DNA of 64,000 nucleotides, from the NCBI RefSeq assembly GCF_014200755.1, contig NZ_JACHCM010000003.1, positions 620,001 to 684,000 of the forward strand, given 5' to 3'. Below the pieces are notes generated by a model, which was given only the letters and a program-made list of their open reading frames with translations, did not search any database and was not told the DNA's origin. Both the position numbers and the translations under genes were made by a program. Shown here piece after piece: positions 29,980-39,213 of this stretch (positions are counted from its first letter, which is position 1; each line of letters starts with the position of its first letter). The DNA is from Rhodanobacter sp. ANJX3 (GTDB lineage Bacteria > Pseudomonadota > Gammaproteobacteria > Xanthomonadales > Rhodanobacteraceae).

Positions 29980-31079
29980 CAGCGCACCTTCAAGGTAGCG
30001 AGGCCGACGAGCACCAGCACGACGCTGATGATCCAGAAACGCACGATGACGCGGGGCTCGGGCCAGCCCTTCAATTCGAAGTGGTGATGGATCGGCGCCA
30101 TGCGGAATATCCGTTTGCCGGTCATCTTGAAGCTGGCGACCTGCAGCATCACCGAAACGGTTTCCATCACGAACACGCCGCCCATGATGATCAGCACGAT
30201 TTCCTGCCGCACGATCACGGCCACGCAGCCGAGCGCCGCACCCATCGCCAGCGCGCCCACATCGCCCATGAAAACCTGAGCCGGATACGTGTTGAACCAG
30301 AGAAAACCCAGGCCCGCACCGGCCAGCGCGCCGCAGAAAATCGCCAGCTCGCCCGCACCGGGAATCGACGGAATGCCGAGATACTCGGAAAACACCTTGT
30401 TGCCGGCCAGATACGCGAATACGCCCAGCGCACCGGACACCAGTACGGTCGGCATGATCGCCAGGCCGTCGAGGCCATCGGTGAGATTCACCGCATTGGA
30501 GAACCCGACGATCATGAAATACGTCAGCACGATGAAAAACACACCCATCGGAATGACCACGTGCTTGAACACCGGCACGTACAGCGCGGTTTCCGCGACC
30601 GGCAGATTGCCGACCGCATGCGGCGCGCTGTAATAGAGAAACAGCGCCGCGCCGACGCCGAACACCGACTGCCAGAAATACTTCCAGCGGCTGGCCAGTC
30701 CGCGGCTGTCCTTCAACACCAGCTTGCGGTAATCGTCGTAGAAACCGATGGCGCCGTACGCCAGCATCACGGCCAGCACCGTCCACACGTAGCGGTTGTG
30801 CAGATCGGCCCAAAGCAGCGTCGCCACGGCCACCGAGAGCAGCACCATCACGCCGCCCATCGTCGGCGTGCCGGCCTTGATCAGATGCGTCTGCGGACCG
30901 TCGGTGCGAACGACCTGGCCGGCCTTCAGCGCCGCCAGCTTGCGGATCAGCGCCGGACCGAACAGCAGCGATGTGGCCAGCGCGGTGAGCGCCGCCATAA
31001 TCGTGCGGAAAGTGATGTACTGAAAAAGGTGCGGGGCGGTGAAGTGCCGGGTCATCCAGTCCGATAGTTCAAGCAACAT
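29979..31079 (-). CDS. mraY: Phospho-N-acetylmuramoyl-pentapeptide transferase
   Basis: A 366-residue ten-helix membrane enzyme that makes lipid I from UDP-MurNAc-pentapeptide and undecaprenyl phosphate. [34 protein letters not shown] (catalytic Asp pair), [36 protein letters not shown] and [20 protein letters not shown] are all present. Length equals the E. coli protein (360). The start overlaps the end of murF by 11 bases and the stop shares a base with ftsW. Confidence 0.96.
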   Translation of the reverse strand: MLLELSDWMTRHFTAPHLFQYITFRTIMAALTALATSLLFGPALIRKLAALKAGQVVRTDGPQTHLIKAGTPTMGGVMVLLSVAVATLLWADLHNRYVWTVLAVMLAYGAIGFYDDYRKLVLKDSRGLASRWKYFWQSVFGVGAALFLYYSAPHAVGNLPVAETALYVPVFKHVVIPMGVFFIVLTYFMIVGFSNAVNLTDGLDGLAIMPTVLVSGALGVFAYLAGNKVFSEYLGIPSIPGAGELAIFCGALAGAGLGFLWFNTYPAQVFMGDVGALAMGAALGCVAVIVRQEIVLIIMGGVFVMETVSVMLQVASFKMTGKRIFRMAPIHHHFELKGWPEPRVIVRFWIISVVLVLVGLATLKVR

Positions 31080-32472
31080 CGGATGCCCTCCCCTTGTGCG
31101 TGTCTTCAGTGGATGCCTTGCCCGCGCCCACGTCGGCGTGGTCAGCCAATGCCGCCACCACCTGCTCCATGCCAGCCGAGCGCGAGCCCTTGATCAAGCA
31201 GGTAACACCGGCGTGCAGTTTCTCTTTCAGCCCGGCGATCAATGAGGCCTTGTCGGCAAAATGGGTAGCGCCGGCACCGAACGCCTCGACCGTTGCCTGG
31301 TTCAGCGGGCCCACGGCAAAAAGCCGTTCCACACCACGCTCGCGCGCACGCTGACCAATGCCTGCATGCAGGGCGCGCGTGTCGGTGCCGAGTTCGGCCA
31401 TGTCGCCGAGCACAAGCCAGCGCTCGCCGGTGGCCAGCAGCAGGGTATCGATGCCCGCGGCCATCGAACTGGGATTGGCGTTGTAGCTGTCGTCGATCAG
31501 CGTCCAGCCGCCGCGTGTCGTGATCCGCCGCAGCCGACCCGCAACGCCGCTGGCCTGTTCGAGGCCTGCGACGATGGTCTCCAGCGGAATATCCAGCGCC
31601 AGCGCAATCGATGCCGCGGCCAGCGCGTTGGCGATGTTGTGGCGACCGGGCAGCGGCAACCGGACCTCGGCATCGCCCTGCGGCGTGCTGAGCACGAAAT
31701 GCGAGCCGGTGAGCGCCTGCTCGATAATGTCGGCACCGACGTCCGAGGCATGATCCAGCCCGAAGCGCAGCACCCGACGCGAACCGGCCAGCCCGGCGAA
31801 AAAGCTGGCAAACGCGTCGTCGGCGTTGATGATTGCCACGCCGTCGGCCGGCAGCGCCTGATACAAGGCACCCTTGGTTTCCGCCACGCCTTCCACGCTG
31901 CCCATGCGCTCAAGATGCGCCGGCGCAATGAGGGTAACGAGGCCGACATCGGGCCGCGCGATGGCCGCCAGATAATCGATATCGCCCGGCTTGCCTGCGC
32001 CCATTTCCAGCACGGCGTATTGCGTGTCCTGCGGCATCGACAGCAGCGTCAGCGGCAGGCCCAGCTCGTTGTTGTAGTTGCCCGAACTCACATGCGTGCG
32101 GCCGTGGCGCGACAGGATCGACGCAGTCAGCGTCTTCACCGTGGTCTTGCCGTTGGAGCCAGTGATACCCACTACGCGAGCGTCGTGCCGCGCGCGAGCG
32201 GCGCTGGCCAGATCGCCCAGCGCCAGGGTGGCATCCTTCACCAATACCTGCGGCAGCGGACTGTCGATCGCGCGCGTCACCAGCGCGGCGACCGCACCGC
32301 GCGCTGCGGCCTCGGCGAGAAAATCATGGCCGTCCACATGCTCGCCCTTGATCGCGACGAACAGGTCGCCGGCCGCGATCTTGCGGGTATCGATGGCCAC
32401 GCCATCGATGTCGGCATCGGCGCCCAGCAGGCTGCCGTGGGTCCACATGGCGATAGCGCTCAGGCGCATCAT
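31069..32472 (-). CDS. murF: UDP-MurNAc-tripeptide--D-alanyl-D-alanine ligase
   Basis: A 467-residue Mur ligase that adds D-Ala-D-Ala to complete the pentapeptide. The amino domain has [21 protein letters not shown]-loop [16 protein letters not shown] at about 100-115. Central [16 protein letters not shown]. The carboxy domain has [17 protein letters not shown] and [10 protein letters not shown]. Start ATGATG at 32472 overlaps the murE stop. The end extends 11 bases into mraY. Confidence 0.95.
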   Translation of the reverse strand: MMRLSAIAMWTHGSLLGADADIDGVAIDTRKIAAGDLFVAIKGEHVDGHDFLAEAAARGAVAALVTRAIDSPLPQVLVKDATLALGDLASAARARHDARVVGITGSNGKTTVKTLTASILSRHGRTHVSSGNYNNELGLPLTLLSMPQDTQYAVLEMGAGKPGDIDYLAAIARPDVGLVTLIAPAHLERMGSVEGVAETKGALYQALPADGVAIINADDAFASFFAGLAGSRRVLRFGLDHASDVGADIIEQALTGSHFVLSTPQGDAEVRLPLPGRHNIANALAAASIALALDIPLETIVAGLEQASGVAGRLRRITTRGGWTLIDDSYNANPSSMAAGIDTLLLATGERWLVLGDMAELGTDTRALHAGIGQRARERGVERLFAVGPLNQATVEAFGAGATHFADKASLIAGLKEKLHAGVTCLIKGSRSAGMEQVVAALADHADVGAGKASTEDTHKGRASDVA

Positions 32473-33977
32473 GCGCGCGCCTCCCGCGAAAGCCGTTCCA
32501 GTGCCGCATGCGCGATCGCCAGATCGTCGAACGGCCGCTTGCCGGCGGCGCCCTCCTGATAGCTTTCATGACCCTTGCCGGCCAAAAGCACGACGTCGCC
32601 CGCACGTGCGAGCTGCAGCGCCTGGGCGATGGCCTTGGCGCGATCGCGCTCGACGGCCATCGATCGTGCGGCATGCATACCTTCAACGATCTGCGCCACG
32701 ATGGCATCGCCATCCTCACCGCGCGGATTGTCGTCGGTGACGATGGCGACGTCGGCCAGGCGCGCGGCGATCTCGCCCATCAGCGGCCGCTTGCCGGCAT
32801 CGCGTTCGCCGCCGCAACCGAACACGCAGATCAGCCGCCCCGCACAATGCGCGCGCAGCGCGGTCAGCGCCTGTTCCAGTGCGTCGGGCGTGTGGGCGTA
32901 ATCCACCACAATCAGCGGCATGCCATGCAAACCGCCAAGCCGGCTCATGCGGCCACTGACCGGCTGCAAATGCTCGAGCGCGGCCACGATGTTCGCGAAC
33001 GGCTCGCCCAGCGCGCCCAAACAAGCCACCACCGTCAACAGGTTGGCCACATTGAATCGCCCCAGCAGGCGGCTGTTTACCGAGCGAATGCCCCACGGCG
33101 TATGCAGCTGGAACGCCAGACCTTCGGCCGATGTCACGACGGCGCTGGCCACCACATCGGCATCGCTGGCGTCGGCACTGCTCACACGAAGCGCCTGCAC
33201 GCCAGCGGGCAAGGTCGTCATCAGATCGGCGCCGAAAGCGTCGTCGACATTGATCGCGGCCGAACGCAGGCCGGGCCACGAAAACAGCTTGGCCTTGGCG
33301 GCGCCATAAGCCTGCATGCTGCCGTGGTAGTCGAGATGATCCCGGGTGAGGTTGGTAAACCCCGCCACTTCGAAATCGACGGCCGCTACGCGGCCCTGCT
33401 CCAGCGCGTGCGAGGAAACTTCCATCGCCACATGGCTGGCGCCGGCATCGCGAAACTCGGCCAACTGCTGCTGCAAGGTGATGGCGTCGGGCGTGGTGCG
33501 CTCGCCTTCGAGCAGCTTGCCGTGCATGCCGGCGCCCAGCGTGCCGATGGTTGCCGTGCGATGACCTAGAAACGTCAGCGCCTGTGCCAGCAACTGCACG
33601 CAGGAGGTCTTGCCGTTGGTACCGGTGATGCCGATCACGCGCATCGCTTCAGTGGGGCGATCGTAAAAGCGCGCGGCGATTTCGCCGACCTGATCGCGCA
33701 GGCCGTCGATCCACAGCAGGGGCACATCCAGCGGCGCCACGCCGTGGACTGCCGGCGCCTCGGCCAGCACCACCTGCGCACCGCGCTGCACCGCGCCGGC
33801 GGCAAATTCGATGCCGTGGCCCTGAGTTCCACGCAGCGCAAAAAAAGCGTCCCCACGGCGCACGCGTCGCGAGTCCAACGCCAGCCCGGAAACGACGATG
33901 CGCGCCGCGCCTCGCGCCTGCGCCACCTGCGCGTCGGCAATACCCATCAGCAACTGGTCGAGTTGGCCGGTGCTCAT
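32469..33977 (-). CDS. murE: UDP-MurNAc-L-alanyl-D-glutamate--2,6-diaminopimelate ligase
   Basis: A 502-residue Mur ligase adding the third amino acid. P-loop VIGITGTNGKTSCVQLL (about 114-130). GLALDSRRVRRGDAFFALRG is the amino-domain uridine site. The pocket motif DDNPRGED (DNPR) indicates meso-diaminopimelate rather than lysine. YAHTPDALEQAL and FGCGGERDAGKR are standard carboxy-domain blocks. Four-base overlaps with ftsI and murF. Confidence 0.95.
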   Translation of the reverse strand: MSTGQLDQLLMGIADAQVAQARGAARIVVSGLALDSRRVRRGDAFFALRGTQGHGIEFAAGAVQRGAQVVLAEAPAVHGVAPLDVPLLWIDGLRDQVGEIAARFYDRPTEAMRVIGITGTNGKTSCVQLLAQALTFLGHRTATIGTLGAGMHGKLLEGERTTPDAITLQQQLAEFRDAGASHVAMEVSSHALEQGRVAAVDFEVAGFTNLTRDHLDYHGSMQAYGAAKAKLFSWPGLRSAAINVDDAFGADLMTTLPAGVQALRVSSADASDADVVASAVVTSAEGLAFQLHTPWGIRSVNSRLLGRFNVANLLTVVACLGALGEPFANIVAALEHLQPVSGRMSRLGGLHGMPLIVVDYAHTPDALEQALTALRAHCAGRLICVFGCGGERDAGKRPLMGEIAARLADVAIVTDDNPRGEDGDAIVAQIVEGMHAARSMAVERDRAKAIAQALQLARAGDVVLLAGKGHESYQEGAAGKRPFDDLAIAHAALERLSREARA

Positions 33978-35797
33978 GGCGTGTCCCCGCTGTCGACCGG
34001 GGCTTCTTCGATATTCGGCGCATCCGGCGCCTTATTGCCGATCAGGCCGTTCTGCTCCTGCATCGGACCACCGACGTACCAGCGGCCGATGTTGTCCGGC
34101 GGAATATCGAGCAGGCGCAGCGCGCCATCCATGACCTTGGCAAATACCGGGCCGGAAACCAGACCGCCGTAGTAGCTGCCCTTCTTCGGGTTGTCGACCA
34201 CGACGGCCGCCACCAGACGCGGATTGGTGGCCGGCACCAGGCCGGCGAAAGCGGCGCCGTAGTTGTCTTTCGAGTAGCCACCAGCAGTCGCTTTGTGCGC
34301 CGTGCCGGTCTTGCCGGCAACGGTGTAGTTGGCGATCCACGCGTACGGTGCTGCCGTGCCGCCGGGCTGCGTGGTGGTTTCCAGCATGTCGATCAGTTCT
34401 TTGGCGATCTGCGGCTCGATGATCGTCTTGGCCTCGTTCTCGCCGCCCTTGATAAAGGTCGGCGGATGCATGACGCCGCCGTCGGCGATCGTGGCGTAGG
34501 CGTTGGCCAGCTGCAGCACGGTCACGTTGAGGCCGTAGCCGTAGCCGAGAATCGCCTTTTCGCGCAGACCCCAGCTGCCGCCGGGCTTGAGATGGCCTGA
34601 AGCTTCGCCAGGAAAACCGCTGTTGGTGCTGGAACCGAAACCGAACGCGCGATAGGTGTCGTACATCAGGCCGGTGTCGAGATCGGCCGCGATATGCGCC
34701 GCGCCCACATTGCTGGACTTGGTGATCACGCCGGTCGGCGTCAGCACGCCCCAGTTGTGCGTATCGTGGATATCGTGACCGAGGAAAAACCAGTGTCCGC
34801 CGGTGGTATCGATCAGCGGTCGGGTCGGTGTGACCTTGCCGCTGGACAGCGCTGCCGCCATAAGGATCGGCTTGATAGTGGAGCCGGGCTCGAACACGTC
34901 GGTCATCGAGCGATTGCGTCGATTGCCGGGCGGCGTGTTGGTCAGCGCATTCGGGTTGTAGGTGGGCAGGTTGACCATCGCCAGCACTTCGCCGGTCTTG
35001 ATATCGAGGATCACCATCGAGCCGGAATCGGCGTTCGATTTTTCGATCGCCGACTTCAGTTCGCTATAAGCAAGAAACTGCACGCGTCGATCGATGCTCA
35101 ACGTGAGGTTGCGACCGGGCTGCGGCGCGTGCACCTGTTCGACGTCTTCCACGATGTGGCCCATGCGATCGCGGATGACGCGCTTCTCGCCCGGCTTGCC
35201 GGACAGCCAGTCGTCGTAGGCCAGCTCCAGACCTTCCTGACCGTGATCGTCGATATTGGTGAAACCGAGCACATGCGACGTCACTTCGCCGGACGGATAA
35301 AAGCGGCGAAATTCGCGCTGGCCGTTGACGCCCGGAATACCCAGATCGAGCACCGCTTGTGCCGCTTCTGGCGACATCTGCCTACGCAGATACAAAAATT
35401 CGCGGTCGGAACGCTGCTCGAGCTTCCCCTTCAAATCGTCGGCATCCACGCCCAGTGCCTGCGCCAGCTGCGGAATGCGGTCTTCGTTATCCAGCAACTC
35501 CGACGGATTGGCCCAGATCGACATCACCGGCGTCGACACCGCCAGCGGCTCGCCGTTGCGATCGAAAATCGTGCCGCGAGAAACGGGTATCGGCATCTCG
35601 CGCAGAAAGCGCGCATCGCCCTGGCGCTGATAGAACTGTTTGCCGATCACCTGCAGATCGAACGCACGCGCCATCAGGCCGATCGAGGCCAGTCCGAGCA
35701 GGCTGACCACCACGATCATGCGCTTGCCGACCATCGGGCCGGCTTTGTGGCGACGCCCTTGCCGCGACGTAGGCTGATTCGGTTTGCGCGGCGCCAT
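33974..35797 (-). CDS. ftsI: Septal transpeptidase FtsI (PBP3)
   Basis: A 607-residue class B penicillin-binding protein that crosslinks septal peptidoglycan with FtsW. Basic cytoplasmic head, one membrane helix at about 27-44 (MIVVVSLLGLASIGLMARAF), pedestal domain (RGTIFDRNGEPLAVSTPV), then the transpeptidase domain. Active-site serine is S306 in STIK, SSN at 361-363, KTG at 495-497, all intact. A Glu/Asp/Pro-rich tail of about 30 residues follows the domain. Its ATG shares one base with the ftsL stop. Confidence 0.96.
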   Translation of the reverse strand: MAPRKPNQPTSRQGRRHKAGPMVGKRMIVVVSLLGLASIGLMARAFDLQVIGKQFYQRQGDARFLREMPIPVSRGTIFDRNGEPLAVSTPVMSIWANPSELLDNEDRIPQLAQALGVDADDLKGKLEQRSDREFLYLRRQMSPEAAQAVLDLGIPGVNGQREFRRFYPSGEVTSHVLGFTNIDDHGQEGLELAYDDWLSGKPGEKRVIRDRMGHIVEDVEQVHAPQPGRNLTLSIDRRVQFLAYSELKSAIEKSNADSGSMVILDIKTGEVLAMVNLPTYNPNALTNTPPGNRRNRSMTDVFEPGSTIKPILMAAALSSGKVTPTRPLIDTTGGHWFFLGHDIHDTHNWGVLTPTGVITKSSNVGAAHIAADLDTGLMYDTYRAFGFGSSTNSGFPGEASGHLKPGGSWGLREKAILGYGYGLNVTVLQLANAYATIADGGVMHPPTFIKGGENEAKTIIEPQIAKELIDMLETTTQPGGTAAPYAWIANYTVAGKTGTAHKATAGGYSKDNYGAAFAGLVPATNPRLVAAVVVDNPKKGSYYGGLVSGPVFAKVMDGALRLLDIPPDNIGRWYVGGPMQEQNGLIGNKAPDAPNIEEAPVDSGDTP

Positions 35798-36066
35798 CAG
35801 TGCAGCAACCGGATGTCTTGCGGACGCGGATTGACCATGCCCAGCTTCTGCCGCGCCTCGTCGTCGATGCGACGCGGCTCGGCATAGGTGGCCTGCTCGA
35901 GTTCGAGCTTGCCGTATTCGATATTCAATTCATCGCGCTGATTCTGCAGCGTGGTGAGAATGACGAACAGCACGCGACTCTCGTGCCGCGTCCACACCAC
36001 GCCCAGCGCGCTGCCCAGCACGGCCGCCAGTAGAACCAGCATGACGAATGTGCCGATCGCCTTCAT
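35797..36066 (-). CDS. ftsL: Cell division protein FtsL
   Basis: An 89-residue bitopic protein of the FtsQLB complex. One membrane helix (MKAIGTFVMLVLLAAVLGSA, residues 1-22), then a periplasmic coiled coil (RDELNIEYGKLELEQATYAE) ending EARQKLGMVNPRPQDIRLLH, the conserved FtsL tail. The sequence family is poorly conserved, but size, topology and position between rsmH and ftsI are decisive. Overlaps rsmH by four bases. Confidence 0.93.
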   Translation of the reverse strand: MKAIGTFVMLVLLAAVLGSALGVVWTRHESRVLFVILTTLQNQRDELNIEYGKLELEQATYAEPRRIDDEARQKLGMVNPRPQDIRLLH

Positions 36067-37019
36067 GCATGACCCTCAATAAGCGGCGTCTGCTCGGCAA
36101 GCTTTTCCGCCACGCGCAGCACGGCGGAGCGCGAACGCGGATTGGCCGCCAGTTCGGCGTCGGAGGGAAACTGCGCCTTGCCGATGGCTGCAAGCCGCGC
36201 CGCGACCGCCGCGACCGGCGGACCCCGACGGCTGTTCTGCACGCGACCGGAGTGATCGCGGATAAACATTTTCACGGCGCGGTCTTCCAGCGAGTGAAAA
36301 CTGATCACCGACAGACGACCGCCGGGACGCAGCCGTTCCAGCGCGGCGTTCAAACCCTGCTGCAGCGAGTCCAGCTCGCCGTTGACATGAATGCGCAGCG
36401 CCTGAAAGCTGCGCGTCGCCGGATGCTTGCCCGGCTCGCGCCGGCCGACGATGCGCTCGATAAGCGAGGCCAGCTGACCGGTGCGGGTGAACGGTTTGGC
36501 ATCGCGGTCTTCGACGATCGCCCGCGCGATGCGGCGGCTGTGACGCTCTTCGCCGAAATTCCACAGCACGTCGGCAATCTCACGATCGGTCGCACGCGCC
36601 AGAAAATCCGCCGCGCTTTCGCCCTGGGTGGTGTCCATGCGCATGTCGAGCGGCGCGTCGGCCATAAAGCTGAAGCCGCGCGCGGCGTCGTCCAGCTGGG
36701 GCGAGGACACGCCCAGATCCAGCAGAACGCCGTCGAGGCCCTCGGCGGTTTCGTCCCATTCGGCCAGCGAGGAAAAGTTGGCGTGACGGATCGACACGCG
36801 CGCATCGGCGGCAAACTCAGCCTGCGCGGCAGCGATGGCCTGCGGGTCGCGATCCATCAGCAGCAGACGACCATCGGCATTGAGACGCGACAGCACGGCG
36901 CGAGCATGACCGCCGCGTCCAAATGTACCGTCGAGATAGCGCCCCTCAGCCTGCACTGACAGCCCCTCCACCGCTTCGCCCAGCATCACCGGGATGTGCC
37001 GCAACTGTTGCTCGGCCAT
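36063..37019 (-). CDS. rsmH: 16S rRNA (C1402-N4) methyltransferase
   Basis: A 318-residue SAM-dependent methyltransferase (MraW). HIPVMLGEAVEGL at the start, the SAM loop YLDGTFGRGGHARAVLSRL (about 28-46), LLDLGVSSPQLDDAARGFSF, FGEERHSRRIARAIVEDR, RSFQALRIHVNGEL and VISFHSLEDRAVKMFIRD are all present. It modifies the same nucleotide, C1402, whose 2'-O-methyl is added by RsmI, encoded 1.3 kb away on the other side of rnpB. Start 37019 has GGGAG upstream. A GTG two codons earlier is an alternative. Confidence 0.96.
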   Translation of the reverse strand: MAEQQLRHIPVMLGEAVEGLSVQAEGRYLDGTFGRGGHARAVLSRLNADGRLLLMDRDPQAIAAAQAEFAADARVSIRHANFSSLAEWDETAEGLDGVLLDLGVSSPQLDDAARGFSFMADAPLDMRMDTTQGESAADFLARATDREIADVLWNFGEERHSRRIARAIVEDRDAKPFTRTGQLASLIERIVGRREPGKHPATRSFQALRIHVNGELDSLQQGLNAALERLRPGGRLSVISFHSLEDRAVKMFIRDHSGRVQNSRRGPPVAAVAARLAAIGKAQFPSDAELAANPRSRSAVLRVAEKLAEQTPLIEGHA

Positions 37020-37063
37020 GTGCACTCCCGCTCCTGTCCTGCGTTTGCCGCTGCGTCTGTGAC

Positions 37064-37510
37064 TTACAGGCGCAGGTCTGCCATGTGATCGGTAATCTCG
37101 TCCTCGCCAATGGTTTGACGGATCTTCGCCAGGTGAGCCTGTTCGCTCCACAACTCGAACTTGTTGCCCATGCCCAGCAGCACGGCCTTCTTCTCGATGC
37201 CGGCCGCGGCGCGCTGGCTGGCCGGCAGCAAGATGCGCGCCGCGCTGTCGGGCTCGACCACGCTGGCTGCACCGACCAGCTTCATCTGCATGTCGCGGTG
37301 GGCCGCCTTGACCTTGGGCAGCGCATTGACCTGATCGCGCACCTGCTCCCATTCCGCATACGGAAACAGCCACAGGCAGCCCGACTCGAACGGGTTGTAG
37401 GTAATGACCAGACGATTCGCGCACTCGCCGGCAACCTGCTCCCGATACGCGGTCGGGATGGCCAGGCGGCCCTTGTCGTCGACGGTGATGGCGGTCTCGC
37501 CCTGGAACAC
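37064..37510 (-). CDS. mraZ: Transcriptional regulator MraZ
   Basis: A 148-residue protein with two SpoVT/AbrB-like swapped-hairpin domains, each with a D...R motif: [15 protein letters not shown] (about 9-23) and [15 protein letters not shown] (about 85-99). MraZ forms a ring-shaped oligomer and binds phased TGGGN repeats upstream of its own operon, normally repressing it. Start is GTG (MFQGETAI); an ATG seven bases upstream is out of frame. The ribosome-binding GGAG (37524-37521) lies inside the last operator repeat, so MraZ binding and translation signals overlap in sequence. Confidence 0.95.
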   Translation of the reverse strand: MFQGETAITVDDKGRLAIPTAYREQVAGECANRLVITYNPFESGCLWLFPYAEWEQVRDQVNALPKVKAAHRDMQMKLVGAASVVEPDSAARILLPASQRAAAGIEKKAVLLGMGNKFELWSEQAHLAKIRQTIGEDEITDHMADLRL

Positions 37511-37520
37511 GATGCATTGA

Positions 37521-37555
37521 CTCCACTAAAACCCACAATTCCACACGTGAACCCA
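37521..37555 (-). promoter_or_regulatory. MraZ operator: four 10-bp-phased boxes
   Basis: Reading the minus strand, TGGGT, TGTGG, TGGGT and TGGAG begin at 37555, 37545, 37535 and 37525, exactly ten bases apart. This is the known MraZ-box layout (TGGGN every 10 bp). The first box shares its T with the -10 hexamer and the last contains the mraZ ribosome-binding site. Confidence 0.85.
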
Positions 37556-37583
37556 CGATAGTCTCGCAGCATGAGACTGTCAA
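37555..37583 (-). promoter_or_regulatory. Promoter of the mraZ/dcw operon
   Basis: On the minus strand a consensus -35 TTGACA (37583-37578) is followed by exactly 17 bases and TATCGT (37560-37555). The spacer itself is a hairpin sequence, GTCTC-7-GAGAC. Start site expected around 37548, inside the MraZ boxes. Confidence 0.85.
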
Positions 37584-37837
37584 GGAAATTTCGCTTGTGA
37601 ATCAAGGAGAAAGGCGAGATTGTGTTCGTAATTCCAGCGATTTCTCACAAACCCCTGCAAGGTGCTTGAATACAGTGAGTTTTTAGAAAAACGCACCCCT
37701 CTCCCGGACGCACAGCCGTCATGCACACGGCGCCGGAAGCCCTGATAACCCGTGAAAGGCACGTCAAAACCGCCATCGAAACGCCCACAGTTCTCCACCG
37801 GCGAGCACGAAGCCGCACCGGTGGGAAACTTGCGAAG

Positions 37838-38205
<368 letters not shown>

Positions 38206-38211
38206 TGGCGA

Positions 38212-38217
38212 AGTATA
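38212..38217 (-). promoter_or_regulatory. -10 element of rnpB
   Basis: TATACT on the minus strand, seven bases before the predicted 5' end of RNase P RNA. No clear -35 is visible 16-18 bases upstream. Confidence 0.6.
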
Positions 38218-38292
38218 GAGGAAGCGCACTCGAAGAGCGCCGCACGACACGCGAACGGGAAACCTACGTAAAGCTCACGGTTGCCCGCTCCT

Positions 38293-39132
38293 TTATTCCG
38301 CGCTGCCCACTTCATACAAAAGCTTGCGCGGCGCACCACTGATGACGGCCGCCAGCTTGGCTGCCTTCGCGGGCGGCAGCTCGTCGCGCAAAATGGCAAA
38401 CACGCGCCGACCTTCGGCCAGCTTGGCGTCAGCCTCTTCTCCGCGGCCAGCCACCAGAATCACATGCTCACCGCGCTGCTGATCGGGATCGGCAACGACC
38501 TTCGCCGCCAGATCGTTCAGCGGTTCGCCGATCACTGTTTCGAACATCTTGGTCAGCTCGCGCGCCAGCACCGCCTCGCGCTCGCCGCCAAAAATATCGC
38601 GCATATCGGCCAGGCTCTCGGCCACGCGGTGAGAGGATTCATAAAAGATGACCGTGCGCGCATCGCCAGCCAGCTCCTGCAAGCGAGCGCGCCGCGCGGC
38701 CGCCTTGGCCGGCAGAAAACCTTCGAATACAAAACGATCGCTGGGCAGTCCGGCGACCGACAGGGCGGCAATCGCGGCACAAGCACCGGGCAGCGGAATG
38801 CAGCGCACGCCAGCGGCCCGCGCGGCGCGCACCAGGCGAAAACCGGGATCGCTGATCAGCGGTGTGCCGGCATCGGAAATCAGCGCCACCGAATCGCCGC
38901 CCAGCAGCCGGCGAACGATGCCGTCCACCGCATCGCGCTCGTTGTGCTCGTGCAGCGCGATCAACGGCGTATCGATGCCGTGATGCACCAGCAGCGGACG
39001 GCTATGCCGCGTATCCTCCGCCGCAATCACCGCCACGGCGCGCAGCGTCGCGATGGCGCGCGCGGAAAAGTCGTCGCGATGGCCGATAGGCGTCGCCACC
39101 ACCCATAGGCTGCCTGGCTGAACTGATGACAT
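38293..39132 (-). CDS. rsmI: 16S rRNA (C1402-2'-O) methyltransferase
   Basis: A 279-residue tetrapyrrole-methylase-fold enzyme. LWVVATPIGHRDDFSARAIA (start), VIAAEDTRHSRPLLVHHGI, LISDAGTPLISDPGFRLV (SAM region) and PLPGACAAIAALSVAGLPSD are the RsmI blocks; FYESSHRVAESLADM follows. The start at 39132 is set by AGGAG eight bases upstream; the open frame runs 33 codons further but without similarity. Divergent from lpoA, the arrangement seen in E. coli (rsmI / lpoA-yraN). Confidence 0.95.
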   Translation of the reverse strand: MSSVQPGSLWVVATPIGHRDDFSARAIATLRAVAVIAAEDTRHSRPLLVHHGIDTPLIALHEHNERDAVDGIVRRLLGGDSVALISDAGTPLISDPGFRLVRAARAAGVRCIPLPGACAAIAALSVAGLPSDRFVFEGFLPAKAAARRARLQELAGDARTVIFYESSHRVAESLADMRDIFGGEREAVLARELTKMFETVIGEPLNDLAAKVVADPDQQRGEHVILVAGRGEEADAKLAEGRRVFAILRDELPPAKAAKLAAVISGAPRKLLYEVGSAE

Positions 39133-39213
39133 CGGAGAACTCCTGCGCCGCGGGCCGGCAAGTTGATCGGCTATGATCGCGCATTGCCGACCATGACGAT
39201 CAAGGGATTTCTC

